64,000 nucleotides of DNA from Peribacillus sp. Bi96 (GCF_918698115.1 NZ_CAKKLV010000001.1:450297-514296), one strand, 5' to 3'; counted from the stretch's first letter, positions 7,297 to 17,834 are shown. A program made the numbers and translations. Notes: generated by a model not told the origin, from the sequence alone.

Positions 7297-9603
7297 ATGG
7301 CCAGACACCTTCTCTTACTAGCCATTTCGGCAACATTTGGAGTTTCGGCCCATTCATTTTTTAATGTAAGGTTTCTAATCGTTATCCTTATTTTTCTTTG
7401 TTTCCTTTATTATACGGTCGGGTTGAGTGTGAAGGCACTTAGCCTGCATTTAGTGGTCATGGCAATTTTTTTAGGTGCCGCCACCTTAGCTGATCATCGA
7501 AACAACACCGTCTATACTGGATCGGAAAGCGACTTTATCATCACATTTACCCACCAACCGAATATAGATGGAAATGCATTGAAAGGATTCATCGAAAGTG
7601 AGCGAGGCGAACGGCTAATGCTTCGTTATAAAATTACCACCGAACAAGAAAAGGAAAATCTGAGCAGGCTACTGCAAATCGGCTTATCCTGTCGGGCCGA
7701 AGGGAACTTGCAAATTCCCGACAAACACAGGAATGAAAACGGATTCGATTATCAGCGTTATCTTTTGCGGCAAGGCACCCATTGGATATTTAAAGCTGAT
7801 TCCATTTCATTTCAAGAATGCGTTGTGGATGGAAATTCGATGGTCGTTTCGATTCGTAATCTGCGCATGAAGGGAATTGCTTATATTAGAGAACACTTTC
7901 CGGAAGAATCGAGTGGTTTCGTCACAGCTCTCGTTTTCGGTGACCAGACATATATTGATGCAAATGACCTTACTAATTATCAGCAACTTAGTCTGGTGCA
8001 TTTACTGGCGATCTCTGGCCTTCATGTCAGTTTTTTAACGGGGTTGTTATTTTATCTTGGCATCCGGATTGGAATTACACGGGAAAGGATGACGGTGGCC
8101 ATCCTAATCTTCCTTCCGGTTTACATGATACTTACAGGAGCTAGCCCATCAGTGGTGAGATCATGTTTAATGGCCATGCTATTGTTTTTACTCCTGCTAT
8201 TCAAGAAACGAGTCTCGGCTGGTGCCGCAATCGGAGCGGTTTATATGGCATTGATATTTTTTCAACCTAATATGCTCTATGATATAGGTTTTCAACTTTC
8301 ATTTGCGGTCACTTTTTCAATCATCATGTCTTCACGCATTTTCTCATATTATTCCCAAAAAACGATGCAGCTTTTCATCATCAGTTCAATCTGCCAATTG
8401 TCAGCACTTCCAATTTTGCTTTTTCACTTTTTTGAAGTATCTTTTCTTGGAGTGTTCTTGAACGTATTGTATGTGCCGCTTTATTCCATCATTTTGCTTC
8501 CTTTGTCACTGATTTCCCTCTTTATTCATTTATTGATGCCTTCCATCGGACAGCCCCTTCTATCGATATTGAACTTCACCTTCATACTCTCTAATAAAGC
8601 CGCAGATGCAGCAGCGAACTTGCCCCTATCCTCCATTTCATTTGGAAAACCACATTTCATCATGATGATATTTCTTGTTATTACCCTTTTAGGATTATAT
8701 CTGAATTGGGAAGAATCTTTTGATAAAAGTAAAATCTGGTGGGGAATTATGATGGTTCTTTTACTTTTTCAATATAATTTGCAAAAGCTTTCTCCCTTTG
8801 GTGAAGTACAAATGATCGATGTCGGACAAGGTGACTCCATTTTGATTATCCTGCCGTTCAACCGCGGAAATTATTTGATCGATACGGGCGGTCAAATTAC
8901 ATTCCCCATCGAAACATGGGCAAAAAAGCGAAAGAAGTTCAATACGGCGGAAGATATCATTATTCCTTTATTGAAAAGTAAGGGAATTCACCAATTGGAC
9001 AAACTGATTTTAACTCATGCGGATGCAGATCATGTGGGCAGTGCAAAAGAATTAATTGATCATTTCAAAGTGGAGGAAATCGTGATTGGAGGCTGGAATG
9101 AAGAGCATTTTCGAGACTTGGATTTTGTGTCAAGGGCAAGAGAGAAAAAGATGAAGATAACGGTCATGAAAAGGGGAGACCAATGGGTAATGGGCGGAGC
9201 GCGGTTTTCCGTTCTAGATCCTCATGAAAAAGAAGAAAATAAAAATGATTCGTCCATAGTCATATACGCAGAGCTTGGGGGATTGTCATGGTTATTAACG
9301 GGAGATATGGAGGAAGAGGGGGAAAGGGGATTTTTGGACACTTTTCCACAGATACAGGCGGATATCTTGAAGGTTGGTCACCATGGGAGCAAGACATCTT
9401 CTTCCTCCTCCTTTCTTGAACAGGTAAAGCCAAGAGCTGCGCTTATTTCAGTTGGAAAAGATAATAGATACGGGCACCCTCACGGAGACGTAATCAGGAA
9501 TCTGGAGGAAAATGGCACACGGGTGTTCAGGACGGATGAAGATGGTTCTATTATTTACAAGTTTTACAAAAGGAAAGGAACCTTTCGAAAGACTCTTCCA
9601 TAG
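7297..9603 (+). CDS. comEC: DNA internalisation channel protein ComEC/Rec2
   Basis: Polytopic membrane protein of 768 residues thought to form the channel that brings single-stranded DNA into the cell. An N-terminal hydrophobic region and OB-like segment come first, then the Competence domain with many membrane helices (including LLAISGLHVSFLTGLLFYLG). The C-terminal metallo-beta-lactamase-like domain shows DVGQGDS, THADADHVGS, TGDMEEEGE and VGHHGSKTSSS, so putative nuclease residues are retained. I chose the ATG at 7297 with GGGAGG upstream; a longer in-frame start at 7225 would overlap comEB. Confidence 0.96.
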   Translation: MARHLLLLAISATFGVSAHSFFNVRFLIVILIFLCFLYYTVGLSVKALSLHLVVMAIFLGAATLADHRNNTVYTGSESDFIITFTHQPNIDGNALKGFIESERGERLMLRYKITTEQEKENLSRLLQIGLSCRAEGNLQIPDKHRNENGFDYQRYLLRQGTHWIFKADSISFQECVVDGNSMVVSIRNLRMKGIAYIREHFPEESSGFVTALVFGDQTYIDANDLTNYQQLSLVHLLAISGLHVSFLTGLLFYLGIRIGITRERMTVAILIFLPVYMILTGASPSVVRSCLMAMLLFLLLLFKKRVSAGAAIGAVYMALIFFQPNMLYDIGFQLSFAVTFSIIMSSRIFSYYSQKTMQLFIISSICQLSALPILLFHFFEVSFLGVFLNVLYVPLYSIILLPLSLISLFIHLLMPSIGQPLLSILNFTFILSNKAADAAANLPLSSISFGKPHFIMMIFLVITLLGLYLNWEESFDKSKIWWGIMMVLLLFQYNLQKLSPFGEVQMIDVGQGDSILIILPFNRGNYLIDTGGQITFPIETWAKKRKKFNTAEDIIIPLLKSKGIHQLDKLILTHADADHVGSAKELIDHFKVEEIVIGGWNEEHFRDLDFVSRAREKKMKITVMKRGDQWVMGGARFSVLDPHEKEENKNDSSIVIYAELGGLSWLLTGDMEEEGERGFLDTFPQIQADILKVGHHGSKTSSSSSFLEQVKPRAALISVGKDNRYGHPHGDVIRNLEENGTRVFRTDEDGSIIYKFYKRKGTFRKTLP

Positions 9604-9612
9604 TATGTAGAA

Positions 9613-9645
9613 AATCAAAAAGAAAGAGACTGCAACGGCAGCCTC
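9613..9645 (-). terminator. Terminator after yqzM
   Basis: On the minus strand GAGGCTGC, CGTT loop, GCAGTCTC forms an 8-bp stem followed by a T-rich tract (complement of 9613-9625). It lies between the converging ends of comEC and yqzM. Confidence 0.75.
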
Positions 9646-9679
9646 CTTCCGGAAAAATAAGTGCATGTTTAAAATGAAA

Positions 9680-9814
9680 TCAGGATCCGACAGCTTTAAT
9701 GACGACAGCTATGGTGAACATGGCAGCGAAGAATACAAAAGAACCGATGAATCCCATAGCGGAATCAGCGACGTCATCTGTCTTTGATTGGACATTCTTT
9801 TCGAATTCGTTCAT
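9680..9814 (-). CDS. yqzM: YqzM family small membrane protein
   Basis: A 44-residue protein beginning MNEFEKNVQSKTDD and ending in a single hydrophobic helix (about residues 19-42). The start follows a strong AGGAGGGG site seven bases upstream. B. subtilis has a homologous tiny gene, yqzM, at the same place, downstream of comEC on the opposite strand; the match is by recalled sequence and position. Its function is unknown. A hairpin terminator follows its stop codon. Confidence 0.88.
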   Translation of the reverse strand: MNEFEKNVQSKTDDVADSAMGFIGSFVFFAAMFTIAVVIKAVGS

Positions 9815-10156
9815 TATTTACCCCTCCTATTTCTGCTAATAGTATAAAACATTACCAAAAAAAAATCTACCGGCTGCATTACTTCATTTCCTTTACTGAC
9901 AAGAGTTGTCACAAATAGTTTGGGACTTTGAGGTCAAAATAAAGGTACAAACAAAGCAAGCAAAAAAGAAAAGCTCAATTTATGTTCTACATGAATACTT
10001 TACCCGCTTTCAAGGGAGATTACCCGGGCCTTCCTTGAAAGTGTTCATATAGATCCGGAACTAGTCCTTTAGGGGGCTAGTTCCCTTTATAGCTTGTCAA
10101 ATGGTCCATCCACCTATACCATTAGAGAAGAATACATAAAAAAGAGGCGGATTCTA
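9815..10156 (+). other. Intergenic region upstream of holA with two hairpins
   Basis: About 340 bases without a credible gene. It contains two inverted repeats: CTTTCAAGG/CCTTGAAAG at about 10009-10042, and GGAACTAG/CTAGTTCC at about 10055-10082. The second is followed only by CTTTAT, so it is at best a weak terminator. No clear promoter was assigned. Confidence 0.5.
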
Positions 10157-11170
10157 TTGGTATTAGACGTATGGAAAAGCATAAAAAAAGGGCAATTCGC
10201 GCCAGTATACTTGTTGTATGGAACGGAAGCCTATCTAATTAATGAAACGAAGCAGCTATTGATTGAGAATATCCTTCACGAGGATGAGATGGATTTTAAC
10301 TTTTCACAATTTGATTTAGAAGAGACGCCTGTTGAAACAGCGCTTGAAGATGTCGAGACCCTTCCATTTATCGGGGAAAGACGTCTTGTATTCATGCAAA
10401 ACCCATTTTTTTTGACAGCTGAAAAAACGAAGTCGAGAGTTGAACATAATGTGAAAAGACTTGAAGCATATTTGGCTGATCCTGTTCCTTATTCTATTGT
10501 TGTATTAACCGCTCCTTATGAAAAACTGGATGAACGGAAAAAAATCACCAAGGAACTGAAGCGTAAAGCGGTTCTCGTTGAAGCGAAGAAGCTTGGGGAC
10601 CATGAGTTAAAGGGGTGGGTGAAGGAGCGGGTTGAAGCTTCTTCGGTCCAAATAGATGAACAGGCCACAGAGCTTTTACTTGAACTTGCAGGAACGAATT
10701 TGATGATGCTGACGAATGAACTGGATAAAATGGTGCTTTATGTAGAAGCTGATAAACACATAACAGTCGATGTTGTGGAAAAGCTAGTCGCTAAATCCCT
10801 GGAGCAAAATATATTCACGCTTGTTGATCATGTATTACAGCGGAAGATGGAGAGCGCCATGACGATTTTACATGATCTTCTCCGCCAGAATGAAGAGCCG
10901 ATTAAGATATTGAGCGTTATGGCGGGACAGGTCAGGTTAATGTATCAAGTGAAGGAGCTTTCTCGACAAGGATATAGCCAGCAAAAAATTGCAGGACAAT
11001 TAAAGGTGCACCCATACAGGGTAAAGCTGGCACTTGAAAAGACGGGGAAATTCCAGGAACGCGAGCTGTTGAGCATCATGAATGACTTAGCGGAGGCAGA
11101 TTATAAAATGAAGACTGGGCAAGCCGATAAGGCGATAACGCTTGAGTTGCTGCTCTTAAAAATTAGATAA
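10157..11170 (+). CDS. holA: DNA polymerase III subunit delta
   Basis: Clamp-loader delta subunit of 337 residues that opens the sliding clamp at replication forks. Recognisable landmarks are the N-terminal VWKSIKKGQFAPVYLLYGTE, FIGERRLVFMQNP, APYEKLDERKKITKELK, and the C-terminal LEQNIFTLVDHVLQRK and LKVHPYRVKLALEK. I chose the TTG at 10157, with AGAGGCGG upstream, because it places the conserved N-terminus at residue 1; an in-frame TTG at 10094 would add 21 atypical residues. It is monocistronic and ends at a two-way terminator facing rpsT. Confidence 0.93.
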   Translation: MVLDVWKSIKKGQFAPVYLLYGTEAYLINETKQLLIENILHEDEMDFNFSQFDLEETPVETALEDVETLPFIGERRLVFMQNPFFLTAEKTKSRVEHNVKRLEAYLADPVPYSIVVLTAPYEKLDERKKITKELKRKAVLVEAKKLGDHELKGWVKERVEASSVQIDEQATELLLELAGTNLMMLTNELDKMVLYVEADKHITVDVVEKLVAKSLEQNIFTLVDHVLQRKMESAMTILHDLLRQNEEPIKILSVMAGQVRLMYQVKELSRQGYSQQKIAGQLKVHPYRVKLALEKTGKFQERELLSIMNDLAEADYKMKTGQADKAITLELLLLKIR

Positions 11171-11206
11171 AAAAAAGGTGACAGATACACTGTCACCTTT
11201 TTTTAC
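11168..11206 (+). terminator. Bidirectional terminator between holA and rpsT
   Basis: AAAGGTGACA at about 11174-11183 pairs with TGTCACCTTT at 11191-11200. A-rich and T-rich flanks allow function in both directions. Confidence 0.88.
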
Positions 11207-11222
11207 ACGAAAAAACACGCAC

Positions 11223-11258
11223 AAAAAAAACGATCCTATTGGATCGTTTATTTTTTTG
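11223..11258 (-). terminator. Terminator after rpsT
   Basis: AACGATCC, TATT loop, GGATCGTT, with an A tract on the left that becomes a T tract on the minus strand, directly after the rpsT stop. Confidence 0.85.
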
Positions 11259-11261
11259 TCA

Positions 11262-11528
11262 TTATGCGTTAAGAGCGTTAAGTCTTTTCGCTAAACGAGA
11301 TTTTTTACGGGCTGCCGCATTTTTATGGATTAATCCTTTAGATGCAGCTTTGTCTAATTTTACAGCAGCTGTTAAAAGAGCTTCTTTAGCAGCTTCAACG
11401 TTTTCACCAGCTAATGCAACTTCAGCGTTTTTCACTGTAGTACGCATAGTTGATCTAACAGTAATGTTATGAACGCGTTTTTTGTCGTTGATTTTCACAC
11501 GTTTAATAGCAGATTTAATGTTTGGCAT
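11262..11528 (-). CDS. rpsT: 30S ribosomal protein S20
   Basis: An 88-residue basic protein with the S20 signature: MPNIKSAIKRVK at the N-terminus, then RSTMRTTVKNAE and GLIHKNAAARKKSRLAKR. It binds 16S rRNA early in 30S assembly. The ATG at 11528 lies eight bases after AGGAGGTGA; an upstream in-frame GTG overlaps that site and is rejected. The single-gene unit lies convergent to holA, as in B. subtilis. Confidence 0.98.
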   Translation of the reverse strand: MPNIKSAIKRVKINDKKRVHNITVRSTMRTTVKNAEVALAGENVEAAKEALLTAAVKLDKAASKGLIHKNAAARKKSRLAKRLNALNA

Positions 11529-11802
11529 TCCGTTCACCTCCTACAAAGAAATCGAGATTATATGAACTCGACTTTTCAAATCCATATCAAATAGCACAAG
11601 TGATATTCTATCAGACTGCTCATGAATATGCAATACTTCAGATTGAGAATCGAAAAGGAATTATAATTTCTGGAATAAATTCATCTCGTCATAATTGATT
11701 GTACCAAAAAAATGAATAATAAAAAAGCAAAAACGACAGAATGTTTAAGAGAGACTAGTGAAATTACTAGATTAGATACAATTCAAACAGCAGGAGGGCG
11801 CT

Positions 11803-12921
11803 ATGGAAAAACATTTGGATCTTAGTAAATACGGAATTCGAACAGATTTGGCGATTGAAGCAAAGGAAATTGCCCTTGAACATAAAGGTGTTGTTGAGGA
11901 AGTGGATGTATCCCATATTGAAGGGGTCATCATTAAGGAAAAAGATGTGGATGATCTGAAGGTATCCTTAGTCGAAGTCACGGCGGAGGGGGAAAAAGAA
12001 ATTGGTAAAAAACAGGGCAGTTATTTAACTATCGAAGTCCAGGGGATCCGTCAGCAGGATACGGATACGCAGCAGAGGGTAGAAAAGGTGTTTGCCGATG
12101 AACTGGCTTATTTCTTAAAACGGAATAAAATCACCAAGGAAAGCAGTTGTTTAGTTGTCGGACTGGGTAATTGGAATGTTACTCCTGATGCCCTGGGGCC
12201 TGCAGTCGTTGAGAACCTTGTAGTCACGAGGCATTTGTTCGAGTTGCAGCCGGAGTCCGTTAAGGAAGGGTATCGGCCAGTCAGTGCTATTTCTCCAGGC
12301 GTGATGGGAATTACAGGAATTGAAACGAGTGACATCATAAAAGGTGTCATTGAGAAAAGTAACCCCGATTTCCTGATCGTCGTTGATGCTTTGGCTGCCC
12401 GTTCGATCGATCGTGTAAACTCAACGATTCAAATTACGGATACAGGCATTCATCCTGGCTCTGGTGTAGGTAATAAACGAAAGGAAATAAGTCAGGATAC
12501 ACTGGGAGTTCCTGTAATAGCCATTGGGATACCTACCGTCGTTGATGCTGTAGCGATTGCTAGCGATACGATTGATTATATTTTGAAGCATTTTGGCAAG
12601 GAAATGAATGAAGGGGACAGACCATCACGTTCGTTGGCTCCCGCCGGATTCAGTTTTGGAAAGCGTACAAAGCTGACCGATGAAGATATGCCAGGGGAGA
12701 AGGAACGCCAAACCTTCATGGGAATGATAGGTGTCCTCCCTGATGAAGAGAAGCGGAAATTGATTTATGAGGTGCTGTCACCGCTCGGTCAAAATTTAAT
12801 GGTTACACCGAAAGAAGTGGATGTTTTCATTGAGGATATGGCCAATTTGATAGCTAATGGGTTGAATGCAGCGTTGCATAACTCAATAAATCAAGAAAAT
12901 ACTGGCTACTACACCCGTTAA
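11803..12921 (+). CDS. gpr: Germination protease Gpr
   Basis: Spore-specific aspartic-type endoprotease that degrades small acid-soluble proteins when spores germinate. The 372-residue protein resembles the B. megaterium zymogen throughout, with [16 protein letters not shown] at the N-terminus (the propeptide that is removed by self-cleavage), [16 protein letters not shown], and [19 protein letters not shown] site precedes the ATG. By analogy it is expressed in the forespore under sigma-F/G, but I could not identify a convincing promoter. It precedes spoIIP as in B. subtilis. Confidence 0.97.
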   Translation: MEKHLDLSKYGIRTDLAIEAKEIALEHKGVVEEVDVSHIEGVIIKEKDVDDLKVSLVEVTAEGEKEIGKKQGSYLTIEVQGIRQQDTDTQQRVEKVFADELAYFLKRNKITKESSCLVVGLGNWNVTPDALGPAVVENLVVTRHLFELQPESVKEGYRPVSAISPGVMGITGIETSDIIKGVIEKSNPDFLIVVDALAARSIDRVNSTIQITDTGIHPGSGVGNKRKEISQDTLGVPVIAIGIPTVVDAVAIASDTIDYILKHFGKEMNEGDRPSRSLAPAGFSFGKRTKLTDEDMPGEKERQTFMGMIGVLPDEEKRKLIYEVLSPLGQNLMVTPKEVDVFIEDMANLIANGLNAALHNSINQENTGYYTR

Positions 12922-13007
12922 ATCCTTTTTAGTGCCCAAAAATGGTGTTCTACCCTTTCTAGCAAAGTCATAGGTATTAATAGACAAGCTGTAGAGAGGG
13001 TGGAAGG

Positions 13008-14207
13008 ATGAAAAGAAGATATTCCCCAGGGATCATAACAGCCATTCACGGATCAACAATTATAAAAACTTTTCTAGGTATTCTCGCCTTGCTTCTTTTT
13101 GTTTTTTCAGTCAGTGGGGTCATGACTTCCCTAAGACCTGAGTATCGGATATCTTCGGATTCCGTACATACTGTAGCCAACCAATTTTCAGGGAAAATGC
13201 TGTTCTCGATGCTGGCCAATGAAAACCATTATTTTTTTAATGCCCTGCCAGAAGGGAAACAAGAATCGGTGATCACGAAACAGTTGATAAAGGTATCGAC
13301 CAACATTTCATTGGAGGACCCGCGAAGTTTACTTGGCCGGGAACTTCCTGGCTTTTCAATTTTTGATAATGAGATCCTCGTCGCTGGGGAAGGAACGAAT
13401 TATACGAATATGCCGTATGAATCGTCGCCGCCTCTAGACGTCCTGAATGAAGAAAGGGATGCATCCCTGCAAAACCTGGATGAGATTGAAGAACCGGAAA
13501 AAGGAGTGGCCAATCAGCCTAAACAAACGACCAATGGGCGGAAAGTGGTTGAGATTTATCATAGCCATAACCGGGAATCGTATCTTCCTTATTTAAAAGG
13601 TGTGACCAATCCGGACCTTGCCTACCACTCTAAGATCAATATTACGAAACTCGGGGAACGGATGGTGGAAGATCTAGCTGATAAGGGGATTGGTTCCTCG
13701 CTCGATAGAACGGATATCATGGGTAGTCTGAATAATAAAGGATTGAATTATACTAAATCCTATCAAGAATCCCGAAAATCCGTGCAGACTGCAATGGCCA
13801 ATAATAAAGATTTGGAATATCTCATTGATATCCATCGCGATTCAAAACGGAAAAAAAATACGACCATTACAATCAATGGTAAAGAGTATGCCAAGATCGC
13901 CTTCGTGATCGGTGGCAATAACCCGAACTTTGAAAAAAATGCCGCGCTTGCCAATAAGCTTCATAAAGCATTGGAAAAAAAATACCCAGGTATTTCACGC
14001 GGTGTTATGAAACAGGGCGGATCTAGCCATAATGGTATATATAATCAAGATTTATCAGGCAATGCCATGCTCATTGAAATTGGCGGAGTCGATAATACTT
14101 TCGAAGAAATGTACTTGACAGTCGATGCCTTTTCCGATGTTTTCAGTGAATTCTATTGGGATGCCAAGGCGGTGGATAAAACGACTGGGGAATCGGAAGC
14201 GAAGTAA
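13008..14207 (+). CDS. spoIIP: Stage II sporulation protein P
   Basis: Membrane-anchored peptidoglycan amidase and endopeptidase that drives septal thinning and engulfment together with SpoIID and SpoIIM. One membrane helix lies at about residues 17-38. The C-terminal catalytic domain contains the conserved EIYHSHNRESYLPYL, the DIHRDS segment (IDIHRDSKRK) and IEIGGVDNT, whose His and Glu residues are the likely zinc ligands. At 399 residues it is full length. The ATG is preceded by GAGAGGGTGG. It is followed after 20 bases by yqxA. Confidence 0.96.
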   Translation: MKRRYSPGIITAIHGSTIIKTFLGILALLLFVFSVSGVMTSLRPEYRISSDSVHTVANQFSGKMLFSMLANENHYFFNALPEGKQESVITKQLIKVSTNISLEDPRSLLGRELPGFSIFDNEILVAGEGTNYTNMPYESSPPLDVLNEERDASLQNLDEIEEPEKGVANQPKQTTNGRKVVEIYHSHNRESYLPYLKGVTNPDLAYHSKINITKLGERMVEDLADKGIGSSLDRTDIMGSLNNKGLNYTKSYQESRKSVQTAMANNKDLEYLIDIHRDSKRKKNTTITINGKEYAKIAFVIGGNNPNFEKNAALANKLHKALEKKYPGISRGVMKQGGSSHNGIYNQDLSGNAMLIEIGGVDNTFEEMYLTVDAFSDVFSEFYWDAKAVDKTTGESEAK

Positions 14208-14227
14208 TTTGAAAGGAGTTCTCGATC

Positions 14228-14551
14228 ATGGTTCGATTTTGGTTGAAATGTACAGGGATTGTGCTCGTGTTATTTTTAGGTGTTCTAATTGGGATGCAGC
14301 AGGCGAACGATGGGATGAAAAAAATGAAGGGGTATGAAGATCCCTCCTTGAATAGTGCATTCATTATCAACCAATCGGACCAAGGGGAGATGGAAGCGGA
14401 TATTCTTGGCCAAAAAGTAACGAGTCATGATTTGGAGACGAAAAAAGAAAAGCTTGAAGAAATGAAGGCCTTCAACTTTTTCTCATCGATCGGCAAAACG
14501 CTTGGTGATACCATATCAGGAGCCTTTCAAGCACTTATAGATATGATCTAG
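14228..14551 (+). CDS. yqxA: YqxA family protein
   Basis: A 107-residue protein with one N-terminal membrane helix (about residues 8-22) and a hydrophilic charged tail. It follows spoIIP with a short gap and a GAAAGGAG site, and B. subtilis has yqxA in the same place. Its function is unknown; coexpression with spoIIP suggests a sporulation role. A terminator follows. Confidence 0.85.
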   Translation: MVRFWLKCTGIVLVLFLGVLIGMQQANDGMKKMKGYEDPSLNSAFIINQSDQGEMEADILGQKVTSHDLETKKEKLEEMKAFNFFSSIGKTLGDTISGAFQALIDMI

Positions 14552-14564
14552 TTGAGTGGGCTCT

Positions 14565-14607
14565 ATCAAAAGGTTGCATCCGAATCCGGCATGCAGCCTT
14601 TTTTGAT
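14565..14607 (+). terminator. Terminator after yqxA
   Basis: ATCAAAAGGTTGCAT at 14565-14579 pairs with ATGCAGCCTTTTTTGAT at 14591-14607, with a T run inside the right arm. Confidence 0.75.
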
Positions 14608-14646
14608 GCTTTACCTTACAATGATGCTTCTTTTGTAACTATTCTG

Positions 14647-14675
14647 TTGAATCTTGCATTTTCTATTGATATAAT
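14647..14675 (+). promoter_or_regulatory. Probable sigma-A promoter of lepA
   Basis: TTGAAT at 14647-14652 and TATAAT at 14670-14675 with a 17-bp spacer, about 40 bases before the lepA start codon. Confidence 0.65.
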
Positions 14676-14715
14676 GAAAAATAGTGTATTGTGTCGACTA
14701 GTGGGAGTGAACGTC

Positions 14716-16551
14716 ATGAATAGAGAAGAAAAATTAAAAAGACAATCAAAGATTCGTAACTTTTCCATCATCGCTCATATTGATCATGGTAAATCAACAT
14801 TGGCGGATCGTATCATTGAAAAAACGAACGCCATGACTCAGCGTGAAATGAAGAGTCAACTGTTGGATTCCATGGATTTAGAGCGTGAGCGTGGAATTAC
14901 GATTAAATTGAATGCCATTCAATTGAAATATAATGCGAAAGATGGCGAAGAATATATTTTCCATCTTATTGATACACCGGGACATGTCGATTTTACTTAT
15001 GAGGTTTCAAGAAGCCTTGCGGCGTGTGAAGGTGCTGTCCTTGTTGTCGATGCGGCACAAGGCATTGAGGCCCAAACGCTTGCAAACGTTTATTTGGCAT
15101 TGGACAACAACCTGGAAATCATTCCTGTCATCAATAAAATTGACTTGCCGAGTGCCGATCCGGAACGAGTACGTGGAGAAATCGAGGAAGTAATCGGATT
15201 GGATGCTTCTGATGCAGTTTTGGCTTCGGCTAAGGCGGGAATCGGAATCGAGGAGATTTTGGAGCAGGTCGTAGAATTAGTGCCGGCACCGCAGGGAGAC
15301 CCTGATGCCCCATTCAAGGCACTTATTTTCGATTCGCTGTTTGATGCATATCGTGGTGTGGTTGCCTATATCCGTGTTGTTGAAGGTTCCATTAAAGTGG
15401 GCGACAAAATCAAAATGATGTCCACTGGCAAGGAATTTGATGTAACCGAATTGGGTGTCTTCAATCCAAAAACCCAACAGTTGGATGAACTGAACGTCGG
15501 TGATGTAGGTTTCCTTACTGCAGCCATTAAAAACGTCAGTGACACGACTGTTGGTGATACGATCACAGGTGCCGTGAATAGTGCGGTAGAACCGTTGCCG
15601 GGTTACCGGAAGATGAATCCGATGGTATATTGCGGTTTATATCCAATTGACGCATCGAAATTCAATGATCTACGGGATGCTTTGGAGAAATTGGAATTGA
15701 ACGATTCGGCGCTACAGTTTGAAGCGGAATCATCCCAAGCATTGGGCTTCGGTTTCCGTTGCGGCTTCCTTGGACTCCTTCATATGGAAATAATCCAGGA
15801 ACGGATTGAACGCGAATTCAAGATTGATCTGATTACAACAGCCCCGAGTGTTATTTATGATGTTATCCAGACTGACGGAACGGTCCTGAAAGTGGATAAC
15901 CCGTCTAATATGCCTGATGCTCAAAAGATAGAACGAGTTGAGGAGCCATATGTAAAAGCAACGATGATGGCACCGACGGAGTTCGTCGGAACGATCATGG
16001 AAATCTGTCAAAATAAACGCGGTAACTTCATTGATATGGAATATATCGATGAGACTCGTGTAAGCATTCATTATGAAATACCATTATCCGAAATCGTGTA
16101 TGATTTCTTCGATCAACTGAAATCTAATACAAGAGGCTATGCTTCATTTGACTATGAGTTAATCGGTTACCAGCCGTCCAAGCTTGTGAAGATGGATATC
16201 TTGCTGAATGCTGAAACTGTCGATGCCTTAAGTTTCATCGTTCATAAGGATTTCGCCTATGAACGAGGTAAAGTCATCGTTGAAAAATTGAAGAAATTGA
16301 TTCCAAGACAACAATTTGAAGTGCCGATCCAAGCAGCTATCGGGCAAAAAATCGTGGCCCGTTCTTCGATTAGTGCAATGCGCAAAAACGTATTGGCTAA
16401 ATGTTACGGCGGCGATATATCCCGTAAACGTAAGTTGCTCGAAAAACAGAAAGAAGGTAAAAAGCGGATGAAACAGGTAGGTTCCGTTGAAGTGCCGCAA
16501 GAAGCTTTCATGGCTGTTTTGAAAATGGATGATACGACACCAAAAAAATAA
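14716..16551 (+). CDS. lepA: Elongation factor 4 (LepA)
   Basis: Translational GTPase of 611 residues that acts on stalled or mis-translocated ribosomes. G1 is [10 protein letters not shown]2 contains RGITIK, G3 is DTPGH and G4 is NKIDLP. The C-terminal LepA-specific domain is present, including the [22 protein letters not shown] segment. I chose the ATG at 14716 with GGGAGTG upstream; an in-frame start at 14647 coincides with the promoter -35 box. It is followed by hemW, the usual arrangement in Bacillus. Confidence 0.98.
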   Translation: MNREEKLKRQSKIRNFSIIAHIDHGKSTLADRIIEKTNAMTQREMKSQLLDSMDLERERGITIKLNAIQLKYNAKDGEEYIFHLIDTPGHVDFTYEVSRSLAACEGAVLVVDAAQGIEAQTLANVYLALDNNLEIIPVINKIDLPSADPERVRGEIEEVIGLDASDAVLASAKAGIGIEEILEQVVELVPAPQGDPDAPFKALIFDSLFDAYRGVVAYIRVVEGSIKVGDKIKMMSTGKEFDVTELGVFNPKTQQLDELNVGDVGFLTAAIKNVSDTTVGDTITGAVNSAVEPLPGYRKMNPMVYCGLYPIDASKFNDLRDALEKLELNDSALQFEAESSQALGFGFRCGFLGLLHMEIIQERIEREFKIDLITTAPSVIYDVIQTDGTVLKVDNPSNMPDAQKIERVEEPYVKATMMAPTEFVGTIMEICQNKRGNFIDMEYIDETRVSIHYEIPLSEIVYDFFDQLKSNTRGYASFDYELIGYQPSKLVKMDILLNAETVDALSFIVHKDFAYERGKVIVEKLKKLIPRQQFEVPIQAAIGQKIVARSSISAMRKNVLAKCYGGDISRKRKLLEKQKEGKKRMKQVGSVEVPQEAFMAVLKMDDTTPKK

Positions 16552-16561
16552 TGAAAATAAA

Positions 16562-16611
16562 CGATAGAAAGAAAAAAGAGGGTAGAGGAAATCTAGCCTC
16601 TTTTTCTATCG
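16562..16611 (+). terminator. Terminator between lepA and hemW
   Basis: An imperfect hairpin pairs CGATAGAAA...AAAGAGG with CCTCTTTTTCTATCG (right arm 16597-16611). Purine-rich left and T-rich right arms suggest termination of lepA. Confidence 0.65.
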
Positions 16612-16639
16612 ACTCATACGATTAAAGGTTGTGAACACA

Positions 16640-17791
16640 ATGATTAAAAGCGCCTACCTCCATATACCATTTTGTGAACATATCTGTCACTATTGTGATT
16701 TTAATAAAGTGTTTTTACAGGGACAGCCGGTCGACGAATATTTACAGATGATGAAAAGAGAAATGGTGATGCAGCTTTCCAAGTACCCGACAACAGGATT
16801 GGACACGGTTTTCGTCGGTGGAGGGACACCGACCTCTTTGGATGAAAAGCAGCTGGCATTCTTATGTGAAGCAATAAATGAAACGCTCCCATTTGATCCG
16901 AAAAAAGCTGAATATACTTTCGAAGCCAATCCAGGAGATCTTTCGAAAGAAAAACTCGAGATCCTTTATCGTTCAGGTGTCAACAGACTTAGCTTTGGAG
17001 TGCAAAGCTTCAATGATGAATTATTGAAACGAATTGGTCGGACTCACCGGGCTTCTGAGGTATATGAAACGATTCATTTGGCTCAAGAGGTGGGCTTTAC
17101 GAATATCAGCATCGATTTGATTTACGGGCTGCCGGGGCAAACGATGGAAGATTTCAAGGACACGCTAGATAAAGCCATCGCCCTTCAATTGCCGCACTAT
17201 TCCAGTTACTCATTGATTGTTGAGCCGAAGACGGTTTTTTATAATCAAATGCGAAGAGGTAAATTAAATCTGCCGCCTCTGGAGCTCGAGGCTTCAATGT
17301 ATGAGCGGCTGATGGAAGAGATGGAGAAGCATGGTAATCACCAATATGAAATCAGTAATTTTGCCCGGGCAGGGTTTGAAAGCCGGCACAATCTGACATA
17401 TTGGGATAATGTGGAGTATTATGGGATTGGTGCCGGAGCTCATGGCTATACTGGTGGAAAAAGAGTGGCCAATCATGGACCGGTGAAGAAATATATCGCA
17501 CCATTGATGGAAAACCAGCTGCCGGTATTGGAGGAACATCCAGTTCCGCTTCATGAACAAATGGAAGAGGAGATGTTTTTGGGACTCCGGAAAACAGAAG
17601 GAGTTTCATTGGAGAACTTCAAGAATAAATTTTTTGTTGAAATGACGGAGATTTTCAGGAAACCGCTCGAAGAAGAATCTGCAAAAGGTCTGCTATTGAT
17701 TGAAGGTGGGTTCGTACGCTTGACCGAGCAGGGGAAACTGCTTGGGAATGAGGTGTTCCAATCGTTTTTAGGCGTTATTGAATCAGAATAA
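16640..17791 (+). CDS. hemW: Heme chaperone HemW (radical SAM)
   Basis: Radical SAM protein formerly annotated as oxygen-independent coproporphyrinogen III oxidase-like. The iron-sulfur motif is CEHICHYC (C-x3-C-x2-C) near residues 12-19, followed by GGGTPTSL, the SAM-binding EANPGDL, and RLSFGVQSF. HemW proteins bind heme and have HemN-like folds but do not make protoporphyrinogen. The ATG at 16640 is preferred over a GTG at 16631 that lies too close to AAAGG. The length of 383 residues is normal. Confidence 0.94.
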   Translation: MIKSAYLHIPFCEHICHYCDFNKVFLQGQPVDEYLQMMKREMVMQLSKYPTTGLDTVFVGGGTPTSLDEKQLAFLCEAINETLPFDPKKAEYTFEANPGDLSKEKLEILYRSGVNRLSFGVQSFNDELLKRIGRTHRASEVYETIHLAQEVGFTNISIDLIYGLPGQTMEDFKDTLDKAIALQLPHYSSYSLIVEPKTVFYNQMRRGKLNLPPLELEASMYERLMEEMEKHGNHQYEISNFARAGFESRHNLTYWDNVEYYGIGAGAHGYTGGKRVANHGPVKKYIAPLMENQLPVLEEHPVPLHEQMEEEMFLGLRKTEGVSLENFKNKFFVEMTEIFRKPLEEESAKGLLLIEGGFVRLTEQGKLLGNEVFQSFLGVIESE

Positions 17792-17834
17792 GAAAATCTC
17801 TTGTTATTTAACGATGAATTAGCGGTTTTCATTG

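Noticed and set aside
10009..10085. The two hairpins upstream of holA as a riboswitch
   Set aside because: They are simple inverted repeats with no conserved aptamer sequence, no strong T tract, and holA is not known to be riboswitch controlled.
11640..11730. A sigma-G promoter for gpr
   Set aside because: GAATA and CATAATT elements occur but their spacing is about 12 bp instead of 17-18, so I did not annotate it.
15730..16071. A 113-codon antisense frame within lepA, and similar frames antisense to ybeY-era, dnaK and prmA
   Set aside because: They follow the codon pattern of the sense gene, lack ribosome binding sites, and have no recognisable protein family.
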